Assembly (NCBI RefSeq): GCF_918697865.1 | Contig: NZ_CAKKMV010000010.1 | Span: forward strand, 62,001-126,000 | Source of the DNA: Massilia sp. Bi118 | GTDB taxonomy: Bacteria > Pseudomonadota > Gammaproteobacteria > Burkholderiales > Burkholderiaceae_D | Direction: 5' to 3' | Length of the DNA stretch: 64,000 bases | Part shown: positions 16,113 to 28,909 of the stretch, piece by piece | Numbering within the stretch: position 1 is the stretch's first letter | Layout: each line of letters opens with the position of its first letter | Position numbers and translations under genes: made by a program | The notes under the pieces: generated by a model | The model's database searches: none | Told to the model about the DNA's origin: nothing | Seen by the model: only the letters and a program-made list of their open reading frames with translations

Positions 16113-18242
16113 ATGCCGGAAAGCCCGCCCACGCCCCTGTCCGAAACTCATCGCGTCCCGCGCGCGCTCGCCGTGGCGGGGCTGCTGATCGTCGCCATCA
16201 CCATGGCGCTCACCGGCCTGCTGGTCTCGAGCTACCGCAGCACGATAGAACGCGAAGAGACCAACCTGCGCAACCTGGCCGAGGCCTATGCCGCGCAGAC
16301 CCATTACGCGATGCTGGCGCTGGACACGCGGCTGGCGCGGTCCATCGACAGCGACAGCGCCGCGCCGGACAGCGTACCGCAGGTCGCCCTCGGCGCGCCG
16401 GACAGGGCCGGCCGCCGCACGACAATCACGCTGGTCCGCAGCCTGCCGGCCGCGGACGGCGGCGCCGCCAGGCGGGTCGCCATCGACACCGACGTATCCT
16501 ACATCCAGCGCATCTTCGCATCGAGCGACCTTGGCAGCGGCGGCTCGGTGACCCTGCTGCGGCGCGACGGTGTCATGCTGGTGCGCAGTCCCACCTTGCC
16601 GGATGCGATCGGTCGCTCCTTCCTGAACACGCCGCTGTTCCAGGTCCACCTGCCGCGCATGCCGGCCGGCGCCTTCGAGGCCACCAGCCCCACCGACGGC
16701 AAGCGCCGCCTGTACGGCTACGGCGCGGTCGCCGGCTATCCGCTGGTGATCATCACCGGGCGCGACAAGGCCGACACGCTGGCGGTATGGCGCGGCTGGC
16801 TGTGGGTGGGCGTGCTGGCCTGGCTGCTGCTGTCCTCGACGCTGGCGCTGCTGGCCTGGCGCATCGGGCGCGAAGCCGAGCGCCAGGCGGCCCTGATCGG
16901 ACGCTTGAAGACCAGCGAGAACCGGCTGACTTACCTGGCCGATTTCGATCCGCTGACCGGCCTGTCCAACCAGAACCGGCTGCGCCGCGCGCTCGGCGAG
17001 GCGACGGACGCCGCGGCCCGCGAGGGCGGACAGGTGGTGCTGGTGCTGGTGGCGCTCGAACGCCTGCACGAAGTGGGCGACCTGCTGGGCCACGAAGCCG
17101 GCGACGAGGCGGTGCGCGAGGCCGCCGCGCGCCTGCGCCGCCTGGCGCCCGAGGCGATGTGCCCGGCGCGCGTCAGGACCAACGAATTCGGCCTGCTGGT
17201 GCGGACCGCGCAGGCAGGGGAGGCGGTCGACGGCCTTGCCTTCGAACTGCACGCGCGGCTGTCCGAACCGGTGCGCGTGCGCGAGCGCGAGTTCCACCTG
17301 GAGCCGGTGATCGGGGTCGCCGCCTATCCGCAGGACGCCGGCTCGGTCAACGAATTGATGCGCCTGGCCGACATCGCCAAGCACCGCGCGCGCGGCGACG
17401 GCGGCGAGCCCGTGCACTTCCATTCCGACGCCAGTCATTCCCATCTCGACGAGCGCCTGCTGGTCGAGGAGCAGCTGCGCCGCGCGCTGGAGCGCGGGGA
17501 ATTCAGCCTGGTCTACCAGCCCAAGATCGCCATCGCCAGCGGGTACATTACCGGCTTCGAGGTGCTGCTGCGCTGGCACAATCCGCTGCTCGGCCAGGTC
17601 TCGCCGGCGCGCTTCATCCCGATCGCCGAACAGACCGGCCTGATCGTCGGCATCGGCAACTGGGTCCTGCGCAGCGCCTGCGAACAGGCCAGCGCCTGGC
17701 GCCGCGAATACGGCTTCCAGCCCAGGGTGGCGGTCAACCTCTCGATCCGCCAGTTCTACCAGAAGGATTTGCTGGACACGATCGCCTCCGCGCTGGCCGA
17801 CGCCGAGCTGGCGCCGGATGCGCTGGCGCTGGAGATCACGGAGAGCATCGCCATGAGCCGCATCGACGTCGTCGAGCGCCTGCTGGCGGGCATCCGCGCG
17901 CTCGGGGTCGAGCTGGCCATCGACGATTTCGGCACCGGCTATTCGAGCCTCGCCTATCTGAAGCGCTTCCCGGTGCAATGCCTGAAAGTCGACCGCGCTT
18001 TCGTCCACGACCTCGGGCGCGATGACGACAGCACGGCGATCGTGCGCGCCATCGTGGCGCTGGGCCATGGCCTGAAGATGCGTATCGTTGCCGAAGGCGT
18101 GGAAACGGAGATGCAGCTGGCGCTATTGCGCGAGCTGGGTTGCGACGAAGCGCAAGGCTATCTGTTCGCGCGCCCGGTCGACGCGGCGGCAGTGCCGGCG
18201 CTGCTGCTCACGCGAGATAGTCAAACACCGACATCGGCTTGA
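16113..18242 (+). CDS. Membrane cyclic-di-GMP phosphodiesterase (sensor, degenerate GGDEF, EAL)
   Basis: 709 residues from the ATG at 16113; upstream open codons overlap the GNAT gene in another frame. Order: membrane helix at about 19-39, a periplasmic sensor of about 190 residues (PDC/Cache-like), a second helix at about 230-250, a GGDEF-type domain, then EAL. The GGDEF site is degenerate (RTNEF near residue 351), so no cyclase activity is expected. The EAL domain has its catalytic set: EVLLR near 483, the NLSIRQF asparagine, [25 protein letters not shown] and QGYLF. It should hydrolyse c-di-GMP and so promote motility over attachment. Its 3' end overlaps the convergent fliD-like gene by 35 nt. 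Confidence 0.92.
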   Translation: MPESPPTPLSETHRVPRALAVAGLLIVAITMALTGLLVSSYRSTIEREETNLRNLAEAYAAQTHYAMLALDTRLARSIDSDSAAPDSVPQVALGAPDRAGRRTTITLVRSLPAADGGAARRVAIDTDVSYIQRIFASSDLGSGGSVTLLRRDGVMLVRSPTLPDAIGRSFLNTPLFQVHLPRMPAGAFEATSPTDGKRRLYGYGAVAGYPLVIITGRDKADTLAVWRGWLWVGVLAWLLLSSTLALLAWRIGREAERQAALIGRLKTSENRLTYLADFDPLTGLSNQNRLRRALGEATDAAAREGGQVVLVLVALERLHEVGDLLGHEAGDEAVREAAARLRRLAPEAMCPARVRTNEFGLLVRTAQAGEAVDGLAFELHARLSEPVRVREREFHLEPVIGVAAYPQDAGSVNELMRLADIAKHRARGDGGEPVHFHSDASHSHLDERLLVEEQLRRALERGEFSLVYQPKIAIASGYITGFEVLLRWHNPLLGQVSPARFIPIAEQTGLIVGIGNWVLRSACEQASAWRREYGFQPRVAVNLSIRQFYQKDLLDTIASALADAELAPDALALEITESIAMSRIDVVERLLAGIRALGVELAIDDFGTGYSSLAYLKRFPVQCLKVDRAFVHDLGRDDDSTAIVRAIVALGHGLKMRIVAEGVETEMQLALLRELGCDEAQGYLFARPVDAAAVPALLLTRDSQTPTSA

Positions 18243-19536
18243 CCTGGCCATTGCCGAACAGCGTGCTGCCGCCGTAGCCGGCGCCGGCCAGCGCGTACTG
18301 CTGCGCCAGCATGGCCGCCTGGCGGCTCACGGCCTCCGTGATCTTGTCCTTCTTGTCGCTCAGCTTGTCGACTTCCTGCTGCACCGCGGCCGCCTGATTC
18401 GCCACCGCGCCGCCGCTGCCGATCTGCTGGCCGGCACGCCTGGCCATCTGCTCGGCCAGGCCGCCGCCGGATTTCACGAACACGCCCATGACCCGCTCGG
18501 GGTCGTCGGCGATGGCCGCCTTCAGCTTCGCTTCGTCCAGCACCAGACCGCCGTTCCTGCGCGTGATGCCCATCGCGGCCAGGGCCTTGCCGTCGGCGCC
18601 GTCGATCAGCTGACCCATTTGCGCCGTCACCTGATTCAAGGCCGAGTCGGACGCCGCATCGCCGCTGCGCAGGGCGGCCAGCTTGCCGCTCATGCTGTTG
18701 AAGGCGGATACGAACTCCTTGACGTTGGCGCCGATCGCGCCTGGGTCGCGCGCCACTTTGATCTCGCTCTTGCCGATAGCGCCGAGGGTCAGCGAGACGC
18801 CGGCGATGGCGGTATCGAGCTTGTTGGTGCTTGCGCTGACGGCCTTGCCGTCGACGCTCAGTTGGGCGTCCTGGGCCGCGGTCTTCTGCGTCATCGCGCT
18901 GTTGATGCCGGGACCGTAGGCGAACAAGCCCTGCAGCACCGGATCGCCGCTGACGCCGATGCGCATGCCGTTCGCAGCGCCGCTCCTGCCGTTCAGGCTC
19001 AGCGCATAGCCCTTGCCGTCCTGGACCACCTGGGCATCGAGGCCGGCCTCGCGCATGGCCTTGGCAATGCCGTCCAGGGTGTTATTGCTGCTGTCGATCT
19101 TCACGGTGGTGGAACTCGATCCGCTCTCGACCTTGATCGTGGCGACCGCGCCCGTGCCCAGGGCCGCGGCGCGGTCGGGCAGGGCTTTACTCATCAGCTG
19201 CTGGGCCTGGGCCAGTTGCCTGACCTCGACCGTATGCGTGCCGGCCACGGCGCCGGCGCCGCTCAGCTTCGCATCGACACCCTTGGCGCTGCTGCTGGCC
19301 GCCATGTCGAGGCCGGCCGCGGACAAGCCGCCGAGCGCGCTGCGGAAGCCGTCCAGGGCCAGGGCCATCTTGCCGAGGCTGGACAGGCGCGCGTCGTCGC
19401 GGCGCAGTTGGGCGGCTATGGTCTTGATGCCCGGATTCTGGGCCAGCAGGGACTTGGTGGCGCTGGTGTAGAGGTCGGACAGGTGGCCGCTCGTGCCGCC
19501 CAGGCCCAGTGCCAAGTTCGTGGTCGAGATAGTCAT
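18208..19536 (-). CDS. fliD: FliD-like flagellar filament-capping protein, outside a flagellar operon
   Basis: 442 residues from the ATG at 19536; upstream in-frame codons would add 17 unlikely residues. N-terminal FliD features are visible: a helical start, then [20 protein letters not shown] (about residues 117-136), the family hallmark. The middle has the [20 protein letters not shown] and [10 protein letters not shown] segments typical of FliD's flagellin_IN-like repeats, and the C-terminal part is coiled coil ([19 protein letters not shown]). FliD caps the growing flagellar filament. No flagellar genes adjoin it; the neighbours are an EAL protein (convergent, overlapping 35 nt) and mrdA (divergent). 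It may be a second copy. The SVFDYLA C-terminus is unusual. Confidence 0.82.
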   Translation of the reverse strand: MTISTTNLALGLGGTSGHLSDLYTSATKSLLAQNPGIKTIAAQLRRDDARLSSLGKMALALDGFRSALGGLSAAGLDMAASSSAKGVDAKLSGAGAVAGTHTVEVRQLAQAQQLMSKALPDRAAALGTGAVATIKVESGSSSTTVKIDSSNNTLDGIAKAMREAGLDAQVVQDGKGYALSLNGRSGAANGMRIGVSGDPVLQGLFAYGPGINSAMTQKTAAQDAQLSVDGKAVSASTNKLDTAIAGVSLTLGAIGKSEIKVARDPGAIGANVKEFVSAFNSMSGKLAALRSGDAASDSALNQVTAQMGQLIDGADGKALAAMGITRRNGGLVLDEAKLKAAIADDPERVMGVFVKSGGGLAEQMARRAGQQIGSGGAVANQAAAVQQEVDKLSDKKDKITEAVSRQAAMLAQQYALAGAGYGGSTLFGNGQVKPMSVFDYLA

Positions 19537-19669
19537 GGATAGATTATGCGCCAGGAAGCAATTCTCTAATGTAATTAATTGCATCACTTAATGGCACCAA
19601 TTCTGCCATTCGTCCCACAGCAGGATTTTGCGCATTTCCCAATTGCATGATCTGCTATGCTCCCGCGCC

Positions 19670-21526
19670 ATGACCGAACTGAGAGACAGCGATCGCGAGA
19701 TCCACCATTTCCGCATGCGCCTGAGCTTGCTGGGCCTGTTCGTATTGATCTGCTTCAGCCTGCTGGTGGCCCGTTTCGTCTGGCTGCAGGTGGTCAAGCA
19801 CGGCAAGTACATGGCCCAGGCAGAGGACAACCGCATCTCGCTGCTGCCCATCGTCCCCAACCGCGGCCTGATCCTGGACCGCAAGGGCGTGGTCCTGGCC
19901 AGCAACTACTCGGCCTACACGCTCGAGATCACGCCCTCGAAACTCGAGGCCAATCTCGACTCCGTGATCGACGAGCTGGCCAAGCTGGTCGCCATCGAGC
20001 CCAGGGACCGCAAGCGCTTCAGGCATCTGCTCGAAGAATCGAAGAACTTTGCCGGCGTGCCGATCCGCACCCGCCTGAGCGACGAGGAGGTGGCCCGCTT
20101 TACCGCCGAGCGCTTCCGCTTCCCCGGCGTCGAGGTGCAGGCGCGCCTGTTCCGCCAGTACCCGCTGGGCGAGGTGGCCTCGCACGTGCTGGGCTACATC
20201 GGCCGCATCAACCAGAACGAAGCGAAGGCGATCGAAGCGGGCGAGGACGCGGCCAACTACAAGGGCACCGACCACATCGGCAAGGAAGGCATCGAGAAGA
20301 GCTATGAGCGCCAGCTGCATGGCGTCACCGGCTACGAGGAAGTCGAGCGCTCGGCCGGCGGGCGTGCGATCCGTACCTTGTCGCGCACGCCCCCCAGGCC
20401 GGGCGCGAACCTGATCCTGTCCATCGACATCGAGCTGCAGAAGGTCGTCGAGCAGGCCTTCGGCGACAGGCGCGGCGCCCTGGTCGCGATCGAACCGGGA
20501 ACCGGCGACGTGCTGGCCTGGGTGTCGCGGCCCGGCTTCGACCCCAACCTGTTCGTCGACGGCATCGATCCGCAAAGCTGGAACGCACTGAATACTTCGC
20601 TCGACAAGCCGCTGATGAATCGCCCCTTGTCCGGCACCTATCCGCCCGGCTCGACCTTCAAGCCCTTCATGGCCCTGGCCGCGCTGGAACTCGGCAAGCG
20701 CCGTCCCGAGCAGGGCGTCCAGGACCCGGCCTATTTCATGCTGGGCGGGCACCGCTTCAACGACGATGTCGCCGGCGGCCACGGTTACGTCGACATGTAC
20801 CGCTCGATCGTCGTCTCTTGCGATACCTATTACTACCAGCTCGGCAACGAGATGGGCATCGACCTGATCAGCACCTTCATGAAGCAGTTCGGCTTCGGTT
20901 CCCCGACCGGCATCGACCTCGACCACGAGAAGGGCGGCGTGCTGCCTTCGCAGGAATGGAAGCGGGCGCGGTTCAAAAACAATCGCGCCGCCCAGAAATG
21001 GGTGGGCGGGGACACGATCTCGATCAGCATCGGCAACGGCTACAACAACTACACCATGCTGCAGCTGGCGCATGCGGTGGCGACCCTGGCCAACGACGGC
21101 GTGATCATGAAGCCGCACCTGGTCAGGATGCTCGAGGATGCGGCCAGCCATGCGCGCACGCCGACGGTGCCGCGGGCCGCCGGGCGTATCCCGCTGAAGC
21201 AGGAGAACGTCGACTTCATCCGGCGCGCGATGGTCGGGGTGACGACCGAACAGGCCGGATCCGGCTACAAGGCCTTCCATGGCGCCGGCTATGTTGCCGG
21301 CGGCAAGACCGGCACCGCCCAGGTGGTCGGGCTGAAGGGCGCCAAATACAATCGCGGCATGACCCCGGAGCGCCTGCGCGACAACGGCCTGTTCATCGCC
21401 TTCGCGCCGGCCGACAAGCCGAGGATCGTGCTGGCGCTGGTGGTCGAGAACGGCGAGTGGGGCGCCGCATCGGCCGCGCCGATCGCGCGCAAGGCGCTCG
21501 ATTACTACCTGCTGGGCAAGCGCTAA
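19670..21526 (+). CDS. mrdA: Penicillin-binding protein 2 (elongasome transpeptidase)
   Basis: 618 residues from the ATG at 19670. One membrane helix lies at about 19-40, then the PBP dimerisation region (NRGLILDRKGVVLASN), then the transpeptidase domain with all three active-site motifs: S328-T-F-K331 (PPGSTFKPF), S383-C-D385, and K546-T-G (GGKTGTAQVVG). It crosslinks peptidoglycan during cell elongation in complex with RodA and MreBCD. Those partners are usually adjacent (mreBCD-mrdAB); here mrdA stands alone between the fliD-like gene and the respiratory operon, so either the operon is split in this lineage or this is an extra copy. Confidence 0.94.
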   Translation: MTELRDSDREIHHFRMRLSLLGLFVLICFSLLVARFVWLQVVKHGKYMAQAEDNRISLLPIVPNRGLILDRKGVVLASNYSAYTLEITPSKLEANLDSVIDELAKLVAIEPRDRKRFRHLLEESKNFAGVPIRTRLSDEEVARFTAERFRFPGVEVQARLFRQYPLGEVASHVLGYIGRINQNEAKAIEAGEDAANYKGTDHIGKEGIEKSYERQLHGVTGYEEVERSAGGRAIRTLSRTPPRPGANLILSIDIELQKVVEQAFGDRRGALVAIEPGTGDVLAWVSRPGFDPNLFVDGIDPQSWNALNTSLDKPLMNRPLSGTYPPGSTFKPFMALAALELGKRRPEQGVQDPAYFMLGGHRFNDDVAGGHGYVDMYRSIVVSCDTYYYQLGNEMGIDLISTFMKQFGFGSPTGIDLDHEKGGVLPSQEWKRARFKNNRAAQKWVGGDTISISIGNGYNNYTMLQLAHAVATLANDGVIMKPHLVRMLEDAASHARTPTVPRAAGRIPLKQENVDFIRRAMVGVTTEQAGSGYKAFHGAGYVAGGKTGTAQVVGLKGAKYNRGMTPERLRDNGLFIAFAPADKPRIVLALVVENGEWGAASAAPIARKALDYYLLGKR

Positions 21527-21632
21527 TCCAAGCGTGCGGGCCCCTTGCCGGCGGAGGTCTATACTTATCGAGGTGGTGAAAAACACAACTGCAATTATAC
21601 AAATCCATTATCCGACCTGAGTCGCCTTCGCA

Positions 21633-22279
21633 ATGGCCGCGCCATTCTCCAAGCCCGCCGTCCTCGCCGTCAAACTGACGCTGCTGGCCATCCTCGGCCT
21701 GCTGGTGGCGGCGGTCGCGGCGGCGCACTGGCGCATGCGGCCGGCCTATGGCGTGCTGGAGCCGATCGCGCAGCCGATTCCCTTCAGCCACAAGCACCAT
21801 GTCGGCGACGACGGCATCGATTGCCGCTACTGTCATACCTCGGTCGAGAAATCGGGCTTTGCCGGCATGCCATCGACCTCGATCTGCCTCAGCTGCCATT
21901 CCCAGCTCTTCCTCGATTCGCCCCTGCTCGCGCCGCTGCATGAAAGCGCGCGCACCGGTCGCCCGGTCCAGTGGGTGCGCGTGCACGACCTGCCGGACTT
22001 CGTCTATTTCGAGCACGACATCCACGTGAACAAGGGCGTGGCCTGCGTCGAGTGCCACGGCCGCGTCGACCAGATGCCGCTGACCTGGCGCACCGCCTCG
22101 CTCGAGATGCAATGGTGCCTGGGCTGCCACCGCAACGCGCCGCAGCACATCCGGCCGCTCAGCAAAGTATTGTCGATGGCGCCGCAGCGGCCCCTGACCC
22201 CGGAAGAGGTGCGCCAGCTGGACCGCCTGTACCGCCTGCGCAGCGCGAATGCGCTGACCAACTGCTCGACCTGCCACCG

Positions 22280-22283
<4 letters not shown>
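21633..22283 (+). CDS. actA: Alternative complex III subunit ActA, pentaheme cytochrome c
   Basis: 216 residues with one N-terminal membrane anchor (about 10-31) and five CxxCH heme sites at 64-68, 85-89, 138-142, 162-166 and 211-215, the exact count of ActA in characterised ACIII. Numerous spare histidines (FSHKHH, HDIHVNK) can be distal ligands. It sits on the periplasmic face and passes electrons from the iron-sulfur subunit ActB. First gene of an eleven-gene operon; no strong ribosome site is seen before the ATG. It ends in an ATGA overlap with actB. Confidence 0.95.
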
Positions 22284-25098
<2,815 letters not shown>

Positions 25099-25102
<4 letters not shown>

Positions 25103-26502
25103 GCGCGCCGCCTTCCTCCCTTGAACCCGGCGGCGACCAGCCGCGCTCGCGCGACAGCGCCGTGCTGCGCGCCGGCTGGGGCTACGCCGACGTCAGCGAC
25201 AAGATCGCCGGCATCGTGCTGTCCGGGCGCTTCGGCTGGAAGTGGTGGAGCGCCTTCCTGGCAGCCAGCGCGGGCGTGCTGGCGCTGCTGGCGGCGGTCA
25301 GCTGGCTGCTGGTGAAGGGCATCGGCATCTGGGGCGTCGACATCCCGGTGGCCTGGGGTTTCGCGATCGGAAATTTCGTCTGGTGGATCGGGATCGGCCA
25401 CGCCGGCACCTTCATCTCGGCCGTGCTGCTCCTGCTGCGCCAGAAATGGCGCACCTCGATCAACCGCTTTGCCGAGGCCATGACCCTGTTCGCGGCCAGC
25501 ATCGCCGGCATCTTCCCCATCCTGCACCTGGGCCGTCCCTGGTTCTTCTACTGGCTGGTGCCCTACCCGAACGTGATGAACGTCTGGCCGCAGTGGCGCA
25601 GCCCGCTGGTGTGGGACTTCTTCGCCATCGCCACCTATCTGGCGGTGTCGCTGCTGTTCTGGTATGTCGGCTTGATCCCGGACCTTGCCACCTTGCGCGA
25701 CCGCGCCGGAACACGCGGCCGTCGCGGCGCGCAGATCGCCTACGGCCTGCTGGCGCTGGGCTGGCGCGGCGAGGCGCGGCACTGGGCGCGCTTCCAGAAC
25801 GCGTATTTGCTGCTGGCGGGATTGGCGACGCCGCTGGTGGTGTCGGTGCACACCATCGTCTCGCTCGACTTCGCTGTGGGGAACACGCCGGGCTACCACT
25901 CGACCATCTTCCCGCCTTACTTCGTGGCCGGCGCGCTGTTTTCCGGCTTCGCGATGGTGCTGACCCTGGCGATCCCGCTGCGCGCAGCCTTTGGGCTGCA
26001 GGATTTCATTACCGGCCGCCACCTGGCGAATGCGGCCAAGGTGCTGCTGGCGACCAGCTGGATGGTCGCCTACGGCTACCTGTCCGAGATCTTCACGGCC
26101 TTCTACAGCGGCGAGAAGTACGAGATTTACATGACCATCAACCGCTGGACCGGGCCTTACGCGCCGGTGTACTGGTCCATGTTGGCCTGTAATATCCTGC
26201 TGCCGCAGCTGCTGTGGAGCCGCCGCGTGCGCCACAGCGTGCCGGCGCTGTTCATGCTCAGCCTCGCGATCAATGCCGGCATGTGGATGGAGCGCTTCCT
26301 GATCGTGGTGTCCTCGCTGCACCGCGACTATCTGCCGTCCGCCTGGGGCATGTTCTACCCGACCATCTGGGACTGGATCACGCTTTTTGGCTCGATCGCG
26401 CTGTTCGTCTGGCTGTTCCTGCTGTTCGTGCGCTTCCTGCCGCTGATTTCGATGGCCGAGATGCGTGAGCTGGTGCGCGAGAGCGCCAAGGGTAAAGTAT
26501 GA
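25099..26502 (+). CDS. actC: Alternative complex III subunit ActC (NrfD/PsrC-like, quinol-binding)
   Basis: 467 residues from the ATG overlapping actB; about ten membrane helices. Family features include an N-terminal [12 protein letters not shown] segment, the conserved [12 protein letters not shown] helix and [14 protein letters not shown]. In ACIII structures ActC carries the menaquinol/ubiquinol oxidation site. Coupled by ATGA to actD. The partner Fe-S subunit is ActB. Confidence 0.94.
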
Positions 26503-27032
26503 GCGCGCGAACCTGGGGCCTGCTGGCCGAATTCCCCAGCGCCGAGGCCTTGTGCGCGGCGGCGCGCCAGGCGCGCGACAACGGCTACACGCGGGCCGAG
26601 GCCTACAGCCCTTTCCCGATCGAGGGCCTGGACGCGGCGCTCGGCAACAACACCGACCGCACCGCGCCGGCGGCGCTGATCGGCGGCCTGCTGGGAGGAG
26701 TGGGGACGTATTTTTTGCAGTGGTATGCGGCGGTGGTCAACTACCCGATCAATGTTGGCGGGCGGCCGCTGCACAGCTGGCCGGCCTTCATTCCGGCCAC
26801 CTTCGAGATCACGATCCTCGGCGCGGCGGTGGCGGCGGTGCTGGTCATGCTCGTCCAGAACGGCCTGCCCAGGCTCCATCATCCGCTGTTCGAGGTCGAG
26901 GAATTCGAACTGGCCAGCCGCAACCGATTCTTCCTCTGCCTGCCCGCGCACGACCCGGTGTTCGCACCGGGGCCGGCGCGCACGCTGCTCGAAGGATTGC
27001 AGCCCATGCTGCTGCGCGAGGTGCCGGCATGA
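26499..27032 (+). CDS. actD: Alternative complex III subunit ActD (DUF3341)
   Basis: 177 residues: a soluble N-terminal domain ([20 protein letters not shown]) followed by two membrane helices (about 50-75 and 99-122) and a short C-terminal domain with HDPVF. This is the DUF3341 layout of ActD, an inner-membrane subunit of ACIII without cofactors. ATGA overlaps at both ends (actC, actE). Confidence 0.92.
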   Translation: MSARTWGLLAEFPSAEALCAAARQARDNGYTRAEAYSPFPIEGLDAALGNNTDRTAPAALIGGLLGGVGTYFLQWYAAVVNYPINVGGRPLHSWPAFIPATFEITILGAAVAAVLVMLVQNGLPRLHHPLFEVEEFELASRNRFFLCLPAHDPVFAPGPARTLLEGLQPMLLREVPA

Positions 27033-27643
27033 GGGCGGCGCTTGGCATCCTGCTGTGCTGCTGCGGCGCGCTGGCGGGTTGCGAGCGCGCGAAACAGGAC
27101 ATGTACGACCAGCCGCGCTACAAGACCTTCGCCGGCAGCACCCTGTTCCCGGACGGCGCCACGGCGCGCATGCCGCCCGCGGGCACCCAGCCGCGCGCCC
27201 GCGGCGCCTTCGCCGACAGTTCGGGCGGACGGGTAGGGGCTGCGGCCGTGAACACCGATATCGCGGCCGAACAGGCGCAGAGCAATCCGTATCCTGTCGA
27301 CCTGCGCCTGCTGGAGCGGGGCCGCGACCGCTACATGATCTACTGCCTGCCTTGCCACAGCCCGGTGGGCGACGGCGACGGCATGATCGTGCGGCGCGGC
27401 TTCCCGGCGCCGCCCAGCTTCCACCAGGACCGCCTGCGCGATGCGCCCGACCGCCACATCTACGAGGTGATCACCCAGGGCTACGGCGTGATGCTGCCCT
27501 ATGCCGACCGCGTCGAGCCGGCCGACCGCTGGGCCATCGCCGCCTTCATCCGCGCCCTGCAGCTGAGCCAGCACGCACCCGCGGACAGCCTGCCGGCGGC
27601 CTTGAAAGCGCAACTGGAAGCGCAGCCGGGAGCCGCGCCATGA
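27029..27643 (+). CDS. actE: Alternative complex III subunit ActE, monoheme cytochrome c lipoprotein
   Basis: 204 residues. A type II signal peptide ends in the lipobox LAGC18, so the mature protein is lipid-anchored. One heme site, CLPCH, lies at 106-110, and YGVMLPYADRV near 152 offers the axial methionine. Upstream MYDQPRYKTF is the conserved ActE segment. It accepts electrons from ActA and passes them to the oxidase. Coupled by ATGA to actD and actF. Confidence 0.93.
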   Translation: MRAALGILLCCCGALAGCERAKQDMYDQPRYKTFAGSTLFPDGATARMPPAGTQPRARGAFADSSGGRVGAAAVNTDIAAEQAQSNPYPVDLRLLERGRDRYMIYCLPCHSPVGDGDGMIVRRGFPAPPSFHQDRLRDAPDRHIYEVITQGYGVMLPYADRVEPADRWAIAAFIRALQLSQHAPADSLPAALKAQLEAQPGAAP

Positions 27644-28581
27644 AGCGCATGCCGATGCCCGTCGCCGCCGGCGCGCTGCTGATCCTGGCCGTGGCCGGCA
27701 TGGCCTGGCGCCCGGACCTGCGCGCGCTGCTGGCCGGCTATCTGGCGCTGTGGTGGTTCGGCATCGGCGTGCTGCTGGGCGGACTGGCGAACGTCTGGCT
27801 GCACCAGCTGACCGGCGGCGCCTGGGGCGAGACGATAAGGCCGCCGCTGCTGCGCGCCGCGCGCTGGCTGCCGCTGGCCTGCCTGCTGTTCCTGCCGGTG
27901 CTGCTGGGGATGCGCTTGCTGTATCCCTGGGCCGGCGGGCAGGTGCCGGAACCGGCGACGGACTTCCGCCGGTGGTGGTTCGATCCCGTCTTCTTCATCG
28001 TCCGCAGCGTGTTGTACCTGGCCATATGGAGCCTGCTCGCCTGGATCGAGACCCGCGCCCGCAGCCGCTCGGCGGCGCGCGCCGCCGCTTGCCTGCTGGC
28101 CTATGGCTTTTCGGTCAGCCTGGCCGCCGCCGACTGGATCATGTCGCTGCAGCCGGAATGGTATTCGAGCGTGTTCGGCTGGCTGGCCGCCACCGGCCAG
28201 ATGCTGGCCGGGCTGGCGCTGGCGGTCCTGCTGATCGACAGGGAAGCCGCGCGCCAGCGCCTGCCGGACCTGGGCAACCTCTTGATGATGTACGTGCTGA
28301 CCTGGGCCTACCTGGCCTATGTGCAGTTCCTGATCATCTGGGCCGCCGACCTGCCGCGCGAGATCGCCTGGTACCTGCGGCGCGACACGCCCGCCTGGCA
28401 CGCCGTTGCCTGGGGCCTGCTGGCCCTGCACGGCGCAGGGCCGTTGATCATCCTGCTGTCGCGCCACGCCAAGCAGGCGCCGCGGGTGCTGGGCGCGCTG
28501 GCGGTGGTGCTGCTGGCGGCCCATGTGCTGGATTGCTGGTGGCTGGTGCTGCCTTCAGTGGGGAGGGCTGTTCATGGCTGA
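27640..28581 (+). CDS. actF: Alternative complex III subunit ActF (truncated NrfD-like membrane protein)
   Basis: 313 residues with about eight to nine membrane helices. Segments such as DWIMSLQPEWYSSVFG and YLAYVQFLIIWAADLPREI are characteristic of ActF, which resembles ActC but is thought to lack the quinol site. Shorter than many ActF proteins (about 400 aa). ATGA overlap with actE, 8-nt overlap with the next small gene. Confidence 0.9.
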   Translation: MKRMPMPVAAGALLILAVAGMAWRPDLRALLAGYLALWWFGIGVLLGGLANVWLHQLTGGAWGETIRPPLLRAARWLPLACLLFLPVLLGMRLLYPWAGGQVPEPATDFRRWWFDPVFFIVRSVLYLAIWSLLAWIETRARSRSAARAAACLLAYGFSVSLAAADWIMSLQPEWYSSVFGWLAATGQMLAGLALAVLLIDREAARQRLPDLGNLLMMYVLTWAYLAYVQFLIIWAADLPREIAWYLRRDTPAWHAVAWGLLALHGAGPLIILLSRHAKQAPRVLGALAVVLLAAHVLDCWWLVLPSVGRAVHG

Positions 28582-28909
28582 CAACAGCGAAGACGAAGGC
28601 ATCCACTTCCGCGCGATCCGGCGCGGGGCGCTGGCGATAGTCGGCGGCATCGTGTTCGCCGTGGGCGGTTCCTGGTGGCTGCTGCACATCCTGGGACCGG
28701 CCGCGAACACGGCGCAGCCACCGGCGGCCATCCCCGCGCCGCGCCTGCAGCCGGCGCCGCAGCAGGACAGCGCCGCCTACTTCGCCGAGAAGCAGAAGCG
28801 CCTGGACAGCACCGGCTGGGTCGACCGCGGCGCCGGCATCGCCCACATTCCGCTGGACGAGGCAATGCGGCTGGAAGCAGCGCGCCAACAAAAGGAGGCG
28901 AAGCCATGA
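28574..28909 (+). CDS. Small single-span membrane protein of the ACIII-oxidase operon
   Basis: 111 residues from the ATG at 28574. One membrane helix at about 17-37, a Pro/Ala linker, and a C-terminal motif GWVDRGAGIAHIPLDEAM. That last pattern recurs in small proteins encoded just before SCO genes in bacterial oxidase operons, to my recollection; no function is established. It overlaps actF by 8 nt and the SCO gene by 4 nt, so it is made with the complex. A role in oxidase assembly or docking is a guess. Confidence 0.75.
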   Translation: MADNSEDEGIHFRAIRRGALAIVGGIVFAVGGSWWLLHILGPAANTAQPPAAIPAPRLQPAPQQDSAAYFAEKQKRLDSTGWVDRGAGIAHIPLDEAMRLEAARQQKEAKP

